Of a DNA stretch of 64,000 bases, positions 8,664 through 16,742 are shown in pieces. The notes beneath the pieces are model-generated. The model was not told the DNA's origin and made no database searches. It saw only the letters and a program-made list of their open reading frames with translations. Numbering within the stretch: position 1 is the stretch's first letter; each line of letters starts with the position of its first letter. Origin of the DNA: Chitinophaga rupis (GTDB lineage Bacteria; Bacteroidota; Bacteroidia; Chitinophagales; Chitinophagaceae); contig NZ_FOBB01000004.1 in NCBI RefSeq assembly GCF_900109685.1, positions 592,117 to 656,116 on the forward strand, written 5' to 3'. A program made the translations under genes and the position numbers.

Positions 8664-8777
8664 GAAGCAGAAAGCTGAAAGCAGAAAGCAAAAAGCTTTA
8701 ATGCAGCGTAGAGGGCTTTATCCTTTGTGCTTTATGCTTTATGCTTTATGCTTTGCGCTTTTAGCTCTTAGCTTTGT
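8664..8777. repeat. Heptamer inverted-repeat island, AAAGCNN type (copy B1)
   Basis: Five units in exact 7-nt register (GAAGCAG, AAAGCTG, AAAGCAG, AAAGCAA, AAAGCTT) run from 8664 to 8698. Nine facing units (GCTTTAT, CCTTTGT, three GCTTTAT-type units, GCTTTGC, GCTTTTA, GCTCTTA, GCTTTGT) run from 8715 to 8777. The 16-nt middle would be the loop of a long imperfect hairpin. The right array enters the sheath gene and supplies its TAA stop. It separates two co-transcribed eCIS genes. Other islands of this type are at 19.1, 19.8, 41.4 and 42.6 kb. Confidence 0.9.
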
Positions 8778-10270
8778 TGCATTTGCTGCTGGAATGTGAT
8801 GACGATAAATTCCGCAGGGCGTGATAAGGCTACTTTAACGGTCACCAGCATAACGCCGTCGAGGATGTCCTGCGGAGTCATGGTGGCGCCTAAACCTACC
8901 TGCACGTCAAATGCCTGTCCTGGCGCTGCACCGGCCAGCGCCCCCTGTTTCCAGAGGTTTTCCAGGAAGTTGCTGATCATGGTTTTGAGCGAGATCCAGG
9001 TGGCTGCATCATTGGGTTCAAATACATAGGTACGGGTAGCCAGCTTAACGGATTGCTCAATCATGATCAGCGTGCGGCGTACGTTAATGTAACGCCAGTC
9101 CAGGCTGTTACCGTCCAGTGTTCTGGCGCCCCATACCAGTGTACCTACACCGGGGAAAGGACGGATCACATTGATGGATTTACCGGCAATAATATCTACG
9201 TTCAGGCTTTGCTGCTCTTCGTTAGAGATATTTACAGAAGGGGCATTCACCAGGCTTACAGATACATTGGCCGGCGCTTTCCATACGCCGCGGCTGCTGT
9301 CTACCGTGGTGTAAATGCCTGCCATAGCGCCGCTGGGCGGCAGCTCGTTCAGCGTATTGCGGATCTCTTCCAGTATATGCACATACGTTGGGCTGGCTGC
9401 TTTCAGGGACTGGTGGTAATTCTTTTTCGTACTGCTGTCAGGGTTAGCGCTTTCCTTAAACTTCTTTATGATAATGGTGGCAGCAGGTTCCGGCAATAAA
9501 GCTTCCAGGTCTACAGACGCATCCAGATTCTCAAAGCTCAGCTCATCCGGCTGTACCACACCGGTTTTCAGCCAGGGATAATAGGCGGCGCCATAGTTCA
9601 GGAAGTTGATGCCTATCTTTTCACGGAAGGCAGTAACAATGGTATCAGTCGTATCTGCAGGTAATTGTTTTACCAGGTCAAAAATGCCAAAACGGCTTTG
9701 CATACCGGCACAATGATTCAGCACCTGTGTATAAACGGAGGTATAACAATCTTCGCCCAATGCAATAGCATCCGGCATTACTACCAGGGTTGGCTCCGGT
9801 TCTTTTTCCAGAAGGGAGAACACGTTGGGTTTTGAATCTGAGCCAATAAAGTCATCGGCGCTGATATCAAATCCATCGGGCTTATCTTCATAAGTGCCTA
9901 CTGATAGAATATAACAAATGCTGCCTCCATTGGCGTAAAACAGGCGGATGCTGCTATACAGGTAAGCAGTGTTCTTGTCATTGATCTTTACGATGGAAGC
10001 TTTGCCGTTGATGCGGAAAGTTTCCTGTTTCACCTTTGGATCAGGCTCTGCCAGTGTGAACTTAGGTTTAAAGCTGCTGCCGAAGTTTTCCAGGAATTCT
10101 GCGAAGGAAGTGATCCTGGTGGGCTTGTGGACCAGTGATTTCCCGTTCCGTTCGGCCTTTTGCGTGTACCCGATAAACACGGGTACGGCGGTTGCCACGG
10201 CAGTGATGGAACTGGGAAATGCATTCTTTTCCTCAATGTAAACCCCAGGGGTCATGAGTGTTGAAGCCAT
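8768..10270 (-). CDS. Contractile sheath protein (Afp2/3/4-like)
   Basis: A 500-residue sheath protein. The N-terminus MASTLMTPGVYIEEKNAFPS and VATAVPVFIGYTQKA is the classical start of contractile tail sheaths. The C-terminal half has GVGTLVWGARTLDGNSLDWR, YINVRRTLIMIEQSVKLATR and SRPAEFIVITFQQQM, the conserved subdomain that holds the sheath mesh. Only one sheath gene is visible, whereas Afp has three, so this sheath is probably a homopolymer unless others lie outside the window. The middle (about 130-350) is the variable outer domain. Its stop codon lies within repeat island B1; the start is 18 nt downstream of the unknown 274-residue gene. Confidence 0.95.
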   Translation of the reverse strand: MASTLMTPGVYIEEKNAFPSSITAVATAVPVFIGYTQKAERNGKSLVHKPTRITSFAEFLENFGSSFKPKFTLAEPDPKVKQETFRINGKASIVKINDKNTAYLYSSIRLFYANGGSICYILSVGTYEDKPDGFDISADDFIGSDSKPNVFSLLEKEPEPTLVVMPDAIALGEDCYTSVYTQVLNHCAGMQSRFGIFDLVKQLPADTTDTIVTAFREKIGINFLNYGAAYYPWLKTGVVQPDELSFENLDASVDLEALLPEPAATIIIKKFKESANPDSSTKKNYHQSLKAASPTYVHILEEIRNTLNELPPSGAMAGIYTTVDSSRGVWKAPANVSVSLVNAPSVNISNEEQQSLNVDIIAGKSINVIRPFPGVGTLVWGARTLDGNSLDWRYINVRRTLIMIEQSVKLATRTYVFEPNDAATWISLKTMISNFLENLWKQGALAGAAPGQAFDVQVGLGATMTPQDILDGVMLVTVKVALSRPAEFIVITFQQQMQQS

Positions 10271-10288
10271 TTGTGTGGTTTTTTGAGA

Positions 10289-11113
10289 TTAGTATAAAAA
10301 TATTTCTGCGTATTCAAACCCGCTTTCATAAAAGGCAGCGGCCGCATTGGAGATCCGGCCCATTTCCGGCGCCGGCAATGCGGATATGATCACTTTATAT
10401 TTATCATCGCCGGCAGTGGAATAATCTACCAGCTGAAAAACGGTATTGTTTGCATTCCCTAACGGTACAGGAACCTGGGATATAAATACGGGTACTTCGC
10501 CCTTGTCCGGCAAAGTAACCAATTGTGGCACACCGAAGTAGCCGTTCCCGTTAGTACTGATCACGGCAGGGCGGGAAAGCGCCTGCAATCCTTCGCTCAT
10601 TAAAAAATAGCACCAACGGCTGGCCCTGGCAGAAAAGCGGATCTGATAAGATGACTGCAGCTTTTCATCTATCTGCAACGCTATTCTTCCAAAAGGCTTT
10701 GTAAAAAACTGTTCCTGCAAGGTACTTACCGCCCGCAGGTCCTGTGTGCTTACATAGCCGGCCCGGTGTAGCACACCTTCGGCAGACTGCGCATCATTAC
10801 TGAAAAAGAAAACCGTGCTGGTAATATCCGGCACATTCACCTGGGTATAGTTATAGAACAGGTGATCTGTAAGGAACAGATTAAATTCCAACGTGAAATT
10901 TTCTTTCAGCACAACATCCCTGCTACGCTGGTTCCCCGCCTGCTGCGCACCATACAGCAACATAAAACCATCCCGCAGTGGTTTGAATAACAAACCATGC
11001 CGGAGCAGGTATTGTGCTGCGGATGCGGTTGCACGCGTGATGATCCCATCGTAACCGGGGCCTGTGAAAAAAGTATGACGGTAAAATACAGCGGTTAATA
11101 TTTCATATTTCAC
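10289..11113 (-). CDS. Unknown protein between eCIS cap and sheath genes, 274 aa
   Basis: I do not recognise a named domain. The protein has no signal peptide and no clear membrane segment. It is rich in aromatics (YYF, FF, YNYTQV) and looks like a mixed alpha/beta cytoplasmic protein; the middle contains GRIALQIDEKLQSSYQIRFS and SRWCYFLMSEGLQ. Its position between the DUF4255 cap gene and the sheath gene, with gaps of 28 and 18 nt, makes it part of the injection system operon. Afp/PVC have no gene here, so it is probably a Bacteroidota-type addition, perhaps a structural or assembly factor. The gene is real; its function is open. Confidence 0.8.
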   Translation of the reverse strand: MKYEILTAVFYRHTFFTGPGYDGIITRATASAAQYLLRHGLLFKPLRDGFMLLYGAQQAGNQRSRDVVLKENFTLEFNLFLTDHLFYNYTQVNVPDITSTVFFFSNDAQSAEGVLHRAGYVSTQDLRAVSTLQEQFFTKPFGRIALQIDEKLQSSYQIRFSARASRWCYFLMSEGLQALSRPAVISTNGNGYFGVPQLVTLPDKGEVPVFISQVPVPLGNANNTVFQLVDYSTAGDDKYKVIISALPAPEMGRISNAAAAFYESGFEYAEIFLY

Positions 11114-11141
11114 CTGTATTTGTTTCCGGGCTTGAGTTTGG

Positions 11142-11714
11142 TCATGCAGGTCCTACGCGTCCTTCTGTACCGGTAACGGAAGGCCTGTATTCTTTTATAA
11201 TAGAATCATCAAAGGATAACATACGGATCTTGTACACTACAGAAGGCATATACTTAGCTCCCAGTGTGGTCCATATATTGTTCAGCTTATCTGCCCCGGG
11301 ACTTTCCATCTCAAAGATCAGCTTTCCGATGCGGGGATCCATTGAGGGAGTATTGGCCCGGGTAAAAACATTCTTAGATTGAAAGTAAGCGACTACAAAG
11401 GATAGAAACCTGAGAGCTTCATGGTAATTGGCACTGCTGAAATAGGCGGAAAACAACACATATAAATTGATATTCACAGCGGGGGCTGTGTTCGGGATAG
11501 TTACGCCCGGAACGGCTCCGGCGCTGCTTTTACCAACAGTGTCTTTCTCTACATTCAACAATGTGACAACAATCTTATTCTCTCCTTGTATTGCAATAGA
11601 ACCATCCTGGTTCACAATACCGGATAAGATCACTTTTTCTTCGTTTGTTTGTAGCTTTCTTTTAAAGTTGTTATTAATTTCTTCTGTAATGCAGATCAAG
11701 GTCTCATAGATCAT
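11142..11714 (-). CDS. DUF4255 protein, tube/sheath terminator cap (Afp16-like)
   Basis: A 190-residue protein with the DUF4255 pattern: ITEEINNNFKRKL near the N-terminus, VILSGIVNQDGSI, NKIVVTLLNVEKDT, PAVNINLYVLFSAYFSSANY, ALRFLSFVVAYFQSKNVF and FEMESPGADKLNNIWTTLGA. Afp16/Pvc16 of this family close the distal end of tube and sheath and set the final length. It is the first gene of the minus-strand operon. The 195 nt upstream, shared with the divergent GH18-fold gene, are AT-rich and must hold promoters for both; I find no exact TAnnTTTG box for this direction. In Afp the cap gene is near the other end of the cluster, so its leading position here is a rearrangement. Confidence 0.92.
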   Translation of the reverse strand: MIYETLICITEEINNNFKRKLQTNEEKVILSGIVNQDGSIAIQGENKIVVTLLNVEKDTVGKSSAGAVPGVTIPNTAPAVNINLYVLFSAYFSSANYHEALRFLSFVVAYFQSKNVFTRANTPSMDPRIGKLIFEMESPGADKLNNIWTTLGAKYMPSVVYKIRMLSFDDSIIKEYRPSVTGTEGRVGPA

Positions 11715-11909
11715 TCATTTAATTTTCTGTCTAAAATGACAGCTAGGTAAGGTGGATTGTTAAGTTAAAGTTGTAATTTGGTTAAGTTGAGTTGTTAGGG
11801 CTGCAGTCCTATTAAATAATTATTCCACACACAAGATAGTTGCTAAAAATTTAAATAAAAATTTTTCTTTAAAATTTTATTCTCGTATTTTTTATATACA
11901 CTCAGCCCT

Positions 11910-13973
11910 ATGTGCTCCCTCAGAAAATTAACCGGTTCCCTGTTTGTATTTATTATACTTAATATATGCGCTCCTTATGCCTATGGTCAAAAACTTCAGA
12001 TGCCCGATAAGGTTAGTAAGCCTGAAATGCCCAAGGACACTGCTGTTAAGGCTAAACTGATCAAGAAGATACTGAACGCATTTAAATTCACAAAGAATGC
12101 AAGAGCGCGCGAACAGGAACGTGTGATCAGCATCATTAACCAGATACTGGCGGATTCGCTGGTAGTGACTGCACATGATATACAGCTGCTGAATGAGCAG
12201 CTCTCCAAAACAGAGAACCAGCATTTTGATTCCCTGGTAGTGCTTATAGGCACCATGGGAAGCTGTTGCCGCGTACCGCCTCCGCCTAAAGACACGGTGC
12301 CTGTAAAAAAAGATACGGCAGCTGCATCACCAGAGAATGACCTTAACTCACTTGTAAATAAAATGCTGCCCATCCTGCAACAGAAAACAGACCTGGCCGA
12401 TGCAGAGAAAGTCAAACAGGAGCAGTTAAAAACCATCCGCGCTATTTACGGACGTCCGGGTGATAAAATAGATACACTGCACCTGAACGACAGCACCGGC
12501 ATACGCTATACCCTTAACCTTACTCAAAAGGTGAACGTGATGGGCATTCATCCCTACTGGATGGAGGATAAATACCTGAACTATAATTTCAGCGCGCTTA
12601 CTACCTTCAGCTTTTTAGGATATACGGTGGATGGTATCACAGGAAGATTAAAAGCCAGCTTTAACACAGACAGCCTGAAAGCCATGGAGGCCGCCAGCGC
12701 AGCGGGCTGCAGCATTCAGCTGATCATATCTGACAAAAGCGCCTCCAACACTTCAGCCCTGTTACAGCATGAAGATGTGCAGCTGATATTTGCTGATACA
12801 CTGGCCGGCTTATTAGAACAAAAACATGCCCGGGGGGTAACCATTTATTTTCAGCAGGTAAATAAAAAACAACGGCAGGCTTTTACTGATTTTATACAGC
12901 TGCTGTATAGCCATCTGCATAGCTTTAATGCCGGGTATACCGTGAACGTGGTGGTACCCGCTTTTGATAAAGAGCTGGCGTATGACCTGCAGGCCCTGAA
13001 TGCTTCCGTTACTTTTTTCCTGATAGATCTTACCCGTGCCAGTGGTAATATCGCCGGCGCACTGGCGCCGCTGAAAGGCAGCCCTGCACAAGCTATTGAC
13101 GCTTCGGTTTCCCGCTACCTGCAGCGCGATATTCCGCCGGCCAAGTTTGTGCTGCTGTTACCTTATTATGGTGCAGTATGGAAGAAAGGCGCAAACGGTA
13201 AACCGGATGGCTTTAGTAATTACATCAGCTATCATGATATTAAAAAGCGATACCCCTCAGATACTATTGCTATGTATGATGAGATTTCGGAATCTGCTTT
13301 TATTGAAGAAAAAAATGATGTTGGTGATGTGACCTCAGAAATATGGTTTGATGATGCCAGCACCCTGGGACCTAAATATGATTATGTATTAAATAATAAC
13401 CTGGGTGGTGTAGCGCTGTGGACACTGGGTGCAGACGACGGCTACGCAGACCTGTGGGATGAGCTGAGCGCAAAATTTGTAGTGCCGGACACCGTGTTCC
13501 TGGATACCATAAGGCTTACCCCTCCCCTACCCGTACACCTTACCTTCTGGCAAAAAATAAAACGTGAGCTGAATGCTTACCGCCGTATGTTCCGCGACCC
13601 CTGCAGCGTAAAAACAACCGACTATGTGGGCGAAACCTATTTTATGTATGCTGCCATCTTACTTTTTGGACTGGTGGTAACGCTTACTGTTTTTTACATT
13701 GGCGGCATACGTGATAATGGTGACGGATGGGAACTGAAAAAGAAAGTGCTTATATTATTAATAGTGCTGGTGAACCTGTTTATTATTGCTGCAGCTATGG
13801 CCATCTTCCTCAGTAAAAAATTGCCCTGGCTGGGTATCAGCGATAATCCTGCGCAATGCCACAGCGTGCCGCTGAATACTTTACTGATCATCCTGGCCAT
13901 TGGTTTTGCAGTGGGCATTGTAGCTACCCGTTTTCTGCTGCTGCCCTTACTGCAAAGAGATGAAGTGCCTTAA
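11910..13973 (+). CDS. GH18-fold membrane protein lacking catalytic residues
   Basis: A 687-residue protein. A signal peptide (LFVFIILNICAPYAYGQ) is followed by a charged, probably coiled-coil region (about 30-190), a GH18-like barrel (about 205-535) and three hydrophobic segments near 577-598, 610-634 and 656-680. The barrel shows GH18 landmarks: VNVMGIHPYW, FVLLLPYYGAVWK, EIWFDDASTLGPKYDYVL and GGVALWTLGADDG. The catalytic strand, normally DGxDxDxE, reads RGVTIYFQ at 308-315, so both Asp and the acid Glu are replaced (T311, Y313, Q315). It should therefore not hydrolyse chitin; a glycan-binding or scaffold role is an inference. It is divergent from the eCIS operon, 195 nt away. The stop overlaps that of the convergent kinase by sharing TTAA. 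Confidence 0.85.
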   Translation: MCSLRKLTGSLFVFIILNICAPYAYGQKLQMPDKVSKPEMPKDTAVKAKLIKKILNAFKFTKNARAREQERVISIINQILADSLVVTAHDIQLLNEQLSKTENQHFDSLVVLIGTMGSCCRVPPPPKDTVPVKKDTAAASPENDLNSLVNKMLPILQQKTDLADAEKVKQEQLKTIRAIYGRPGDKIDTLHLNDSTGIRYTLNLTQKVNVMGIHPYWMEDKYLNYNFSALTTFSFLGYTVDGITGRLKASFNTDSLKAMEAASAAGCSIQLIISDKSASNTSALLQHEDVQLIFADTLAGLLEQKHARGVTIYFQQVNKKQRQAFTDFIQLLYSHLHSFNAGYTVNVVVPAFDKELAYDLQALNASVTFFLIDLTRASGNIAGALAPLKGSPAQAIDASVSRYLQRDIPPAKFVLLLPYYGAVWKKGANGKPDGFSNYISYHDIKKRYPSDTIAMYDEISESAFIEEKNDVGDVTSEIWFDDASTLGPKYDYVLNNNLGGVALWTLGADDGYADLWDELSAKFVVPDTVFLDTIRLTPPLPVHLTFWQKIKRELNAYRRMFRDPCSVKTTDYVGETYFMYAAILLFGLVVTLTVFYIGGIRDNGDGWELKKKVLILLIVLVNLFIIAAAMAIFLSKKLPWLGISDNPAQCHSVPLNTLLIILAIGFAVGIVATRFLLLPLLQRDEVP

Positions 13974-14848
13974 GCTTCCATCAGGGCGGCTATTTCCCCC
14001 AGGTTGTATGGCGGGCAACCGCCGGAGCGGGATGCCACCAATGCGCCAGTAGCATTGGCAATGGTTAAACATTCCTCCGGTGTGCGGCCTTTGATCAAAC
14101 TACTGAGAAAGCCTGCCAGGAATGCATCTCCGCTGCCAATGGTATCTGCTACTTTTACACGAAAGCCGGGATGCGTGTAAAAACGATCATTCATATACAG
14201 CAACGCACCACTGGCGCCCATGGTAACAACGATGGTGTGTATATTAAACTCGCGGGCAATAATGCGTACTTGTTCCTCAGCTGTGGAGAAAGCGCCATAC
14301 CAGCTGCTGATGAGCTGCAATTCTGAGGCGTTTAATTTTAAAATATCACACTGTTTCAACAGGTCTTTAATTTGTTCCGGGCTATAGTGCGGAGGGCGCA
14401 GGTTAATATCCAGCACCTTCTTTATTTTCCAGTTCAATAGTTTTTGTAAGGTGTTACGGGATACCTCATTGCGCGCAGCCAAACTGCCAAACACCAGGTA
14501 TTGCGCCTGCTGCAGCAAAACGCCCAATGCGGGCTGCCATTCAATAAAATCCCAGGCTACAGGAAACAGGATGTTATACTGTACATCATGCTCTCCAATG
14601 GGCTGCGCCAGCACTTTGCCAGTGGGCTGCAGCGCATCCTGCTGCACGTAATCTGTTGTAATACCGTTGTCTTTTAGCAGTGTGAGCAGCCGTTCACCAT
14701 AACTATCTTTTCCCACTTTCGAGATCACTGCTACCTGCTGTCCCTGTTTTTGCAGGTGGTAGGCCGCATTCATAGGCGCCCCACCGGGTAATTCCTTCTG
14801 TGGCAACACATCCCACAGCATTTCGCCAAAACATATAATATTATACAT
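13970..14848 (-). CDS. PfkB-family carbohydrate kinase, fructokinase-like
   Basis: A 292-residue sugar kinase of usual PfkB length. It has the N-terminal ICFGEMLWDVLP, the substrate-side GGAPMNAAYHLQKQG, the KVLDINLRPPHYS strand and the C-terminal DTIGSGDAFLAGF, where Asp241 is the predicted catalytic base. This pattern matches fructokinases and related 2-keto-sugar kinases, which make sugar phosphates from ATP; the exact substrate cannot be set from sequence. It is cytoplasmic. It stands alone: convergent with the GH18-fold gene (shared stop bases) and divergent from the SnoaL-like gene. It lies next to the maltose operon but is not in it. Confidence 0.88.
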   Translation of the reverse strand: MYNIICFGEMLWDVLPQKELPGGAPMNAAYHLQKQGQQVAVISKVGKDSYGERLLTLLKDNGITTDYVQQDALQPTGKVLAQPIGEHDVQYNILFPVAWDFIEWQPALGVLLQQAQYLVFGSLAARNEVSRNTLQKLLNWKIKKVLDINLRPPHYSPEQIKDLLKQCDILKLNASELQLISSWYGAFSTAEEQVRIIAREFNIHTIVVTMGASGALLYMNDRFYTHPGFRVKVADTIGSGDAFLAGFLSSLIKGRTPEECLTIANATGALVASRSGGCPPYNLGEIAALMEA

Positions 14849-14945
14849 AAGTATGAAGTTATTAAAAAGTGTACATGATAACTACACCATACTTTAAATA
14901 TATGGCCGTAATTTTGTGTTATTATAACTATAAAAACCACTTACC

Positions 14946-15329
14946 ATGACAACAGCAACTTCCACCATGACCACGAGGGCCATCGCCGCCCGCCTGGCAG
15001 AGCTTTGCAGGAAAGGTGATTTTGAAACTGCACAAAAGGAATTGTTTGCAAAGGATGCCGTAAGCATTGAACCATATGCTACGGATGATTTTGAAAAGGA
15101 AACAAAGGGATTGGACAAGATAATAGAGAAAGGAGAAAAATTTCAGTCGATGGTTGAAGCCATGCACGGCGGTGTTGATATCAGCGACCCCGTTTTTGCA
15201 GAGAACAGTTTTGCTTTATCCATGACCATGGACATTACTATGAAACAAAAGGGACGCATGAAAATGTCTGAGCTTTGTGTGTACGAGGTAAAGGACGGAA
15301 AAATTATATCAGAACAATTCTTTATGTAG
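14946..15329 (+). CDS. SnoaL-like (NTF2 fold) protein
   Basis: A 127-residue protein with the SnoaL/NTF2 pattern: an N-terminal helix (AARLAELCRKGDFETAQKEL), FAKDAVSIEP, a long middle helix around EKGEKFQSMVEAMHG, then SFALSMTMDITMKQKGRMKM and the terminal strand ELCVYEVKDGKIISEQFFM. Such stand-alone proteins are common and their ligands are mostly unknown; no catalytic set can be assigned. A TAATTTTG sequence at 14909-14916, matching the Bacteroidota -7 box TAnnTTTG, lies 30 nt upstream of the ATG, although no clear TTG -33 box goes with it. A good intrinsic terminator follows at 15361. Confidence 0.8.
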   Translation: MTTATSTMTTRAIAARLAELCRKGDFETAQKELFAKDAVSIEPYATDDFEKETKGLDKIIEKGEKFQSMVEAMHGGVDISDPVFAENSFALSMTMDITMKQKGRMKMSELCVYEVKDGKIISEQFFM

Positions 15330-15356
15330 TAACGCAGGATTCACCCCGCATTCATA

Positions 15357-16742
15357 TCACAGCGCCCGTGCAGCATCTGTACGGGTGCTTTTTATTTTCA
15401 GCAGGGAGCGCTCTCCATCCTTTACAGATAATACCGCTATTGCCCCGCACAACATACACACCCCTGCCATGGTGAGCGCATAAATGGCCTGGCCAGCGAA
15501 AATATATTTCACAATTAAACCACCTAATAAACCATTTACAATTTGTGGAAAGGTGATGAAGAAATTAAAGATGCCCATGTACACACCCATTTTTTGTACC
15601 GGCAACACGCTGGACAGCATGGCATAGGGCATGGAGAGGATGCTGCCCCAGGCCAGCCCGATGCCGATCATAGGGCAGATGAGCCAACCCGGCGTGTGAA
15701 TAAAATAGATCCATATGAGGCTGATACCGCCCAATGCCAGGGATAAGGCATGCGTGGTTTTGCGGCTGGTTAAGCGTACCAGCGTGGGTAAACATAACGC
15801 ATATACGGCGGAGACACCGTTGTAAATACCGAACAGGAAAGATACCTGGTTACCTGCATCTGCAAACTTCACGGAAGATGTGTCGCCGGGTAATACCTGG
15901 TACACATGCTGCGCAATAGCCGGCGTAGTGAACACCCACATAGAGAACAGCGCAAACCATGAAAAGAACTGCACAAGCCCAAGCTGCCGCATGGCCAGGG
16001 GCATGTTCGCAAAATCTTTGAGGATAACGGTAAGGCCTTTGGCGGTATTGCGCTCCGGCTCTTCCGGGTTAAAACGCGCATGCTCTTCCGGTGAATATTC
16101 GCGGGTAGTGAAGATGGTCCATAAAATAGCGCCGGCCAGTACTGCTGCACCTATATAAAAAGAGTAGCGCACATTATCCGGTACTGCACCCGGAGCGGCG
16201 GTTTTAGCAATGTGCCCGTATTCCGCCAGCAGGTAGGGCAGCCAGGAGCCTGCCACTGCGCCTATGCCTATTAAAAATGTTTGTACGGAAAAACCGGTAC
16301 TGCGTTGTGCATCCGGCAGGTTATCGGCCACCAGCGCACGGAAAGGTTCCATGGCTACGTTAATAGATGCATCCATGATCATGAGCATACCGGCGCCTAT
16401 TAAGATGGGCGGCAGCAAGGCGGTAATAACACCGGCATTGGGTAATAATATCAATGCTAATGCGGCGGCCAGCGCGCCAAACAGGAAGTAGGGCTTGCGG
16501 CGTCCCAGGCGGTTCCAGGTACGGTCGCTGAAATGACCGATGATGGGTTGCACGATCATGCCGGTAAGCGGTGCTGCCAGCCAGAATAACGACAAATGCT
16601 CCACATCTGCCCCAAAGGTTTGCAGGATACGGGAGGCATTGCCATTTTGCAGGGCAAAACCGAATTGTATGCCTAAAAAACCTACGCTCATGTTCCATAT
16701 TTGCGGTAAACGAAGCGCAGGCTTTGGTGATGCTTTACTCAT
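15357..16742 (-). CDS. MFS sugar importer, SLC45/maltose type
   Basis: A 461-residue protein with about 12 hydrophobic segments. The family signature between helices 2 and 3 is clear: GHFSDRTWNRLGRRKPYFLF. The start LRLPQIWNMSVGFLGIQFGF and the LVQFFSWFALFSMWVFTTPA segment are those of SLC45-like sugar:H+ symporters found in Bacteroidota maltose operons. It would carry maltose or short maltodextrins across the inner membrane for the phosphorylase. The start overlaps the GH65 stop by 4 nt (ATGA). It is the last gene of the mal operon. Substrate is inferred from context. Confidence 0.88.
   Translation of the reverse strand: MSKASPKPALRLPQIWNMSVGFLGIQFGFALQNGNASRILQTFGADVEHLSLFWLAAPLTGMIVQPIIGHFSDRTWNRLGRRKPYFLFGALAAALALILLPNAGVITALLPPILIGAGMLMIMDASINVAMEPFRALVADNLPDAQRSTGFSVQTFLIGIGAVAGSWLPYLLAEYGHIAKTAAPGAVPDNVRYSFYIGAAVLAGAILWTIFTTREYSPEEHARFNPEEPERNTAKGLTVILKDFANMPLAMRQLGLVQFFSWFALFSMWVFTTPAIAQHVYQVLPGDTSSVKFADAGNQVSFLFGIYNGVSAVYALCLPTLVRLTSRKTTHALSLALGGISLIWIYFIHTPGWLICPMIGIGLAWGSILSMPYAMLSSVLPVQKMGVYMGIFNFFITFPQIVNGLLGGLIVKYIFAGQAIYALTMAGVCMLCGAIAVLSVKDGERSLLKIKSTRTDAARAL
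15361..15398 (+). terminator. Intrinsic terminator for the SnoaL-like gene
   Basis: AGCGCCCGTGCAG and CTGTACGGGTGCT pair over 13 positions (two G-U) with a CAT loop, followed by TTTTTATTTT. It lies inside the last codons of the convergent MFS gene, so the same bases encode the transporter C-terminus on the other strand. Confidence 0.75.

Noticed and set aside
217..11714. Contractile prophage or type VI secretion system
   Set aside because: DUF4255 and DUF5908 genes and the overall gene set fit an eCIS. In this window there are no capsid, terminase, portal or holin genes and no TssJLM membrane complex.
11910..13973. Active chitinase
   Set aside because: The three acidic residues of the GH18 catalytic motif are absent (T311, Y313, Q315).
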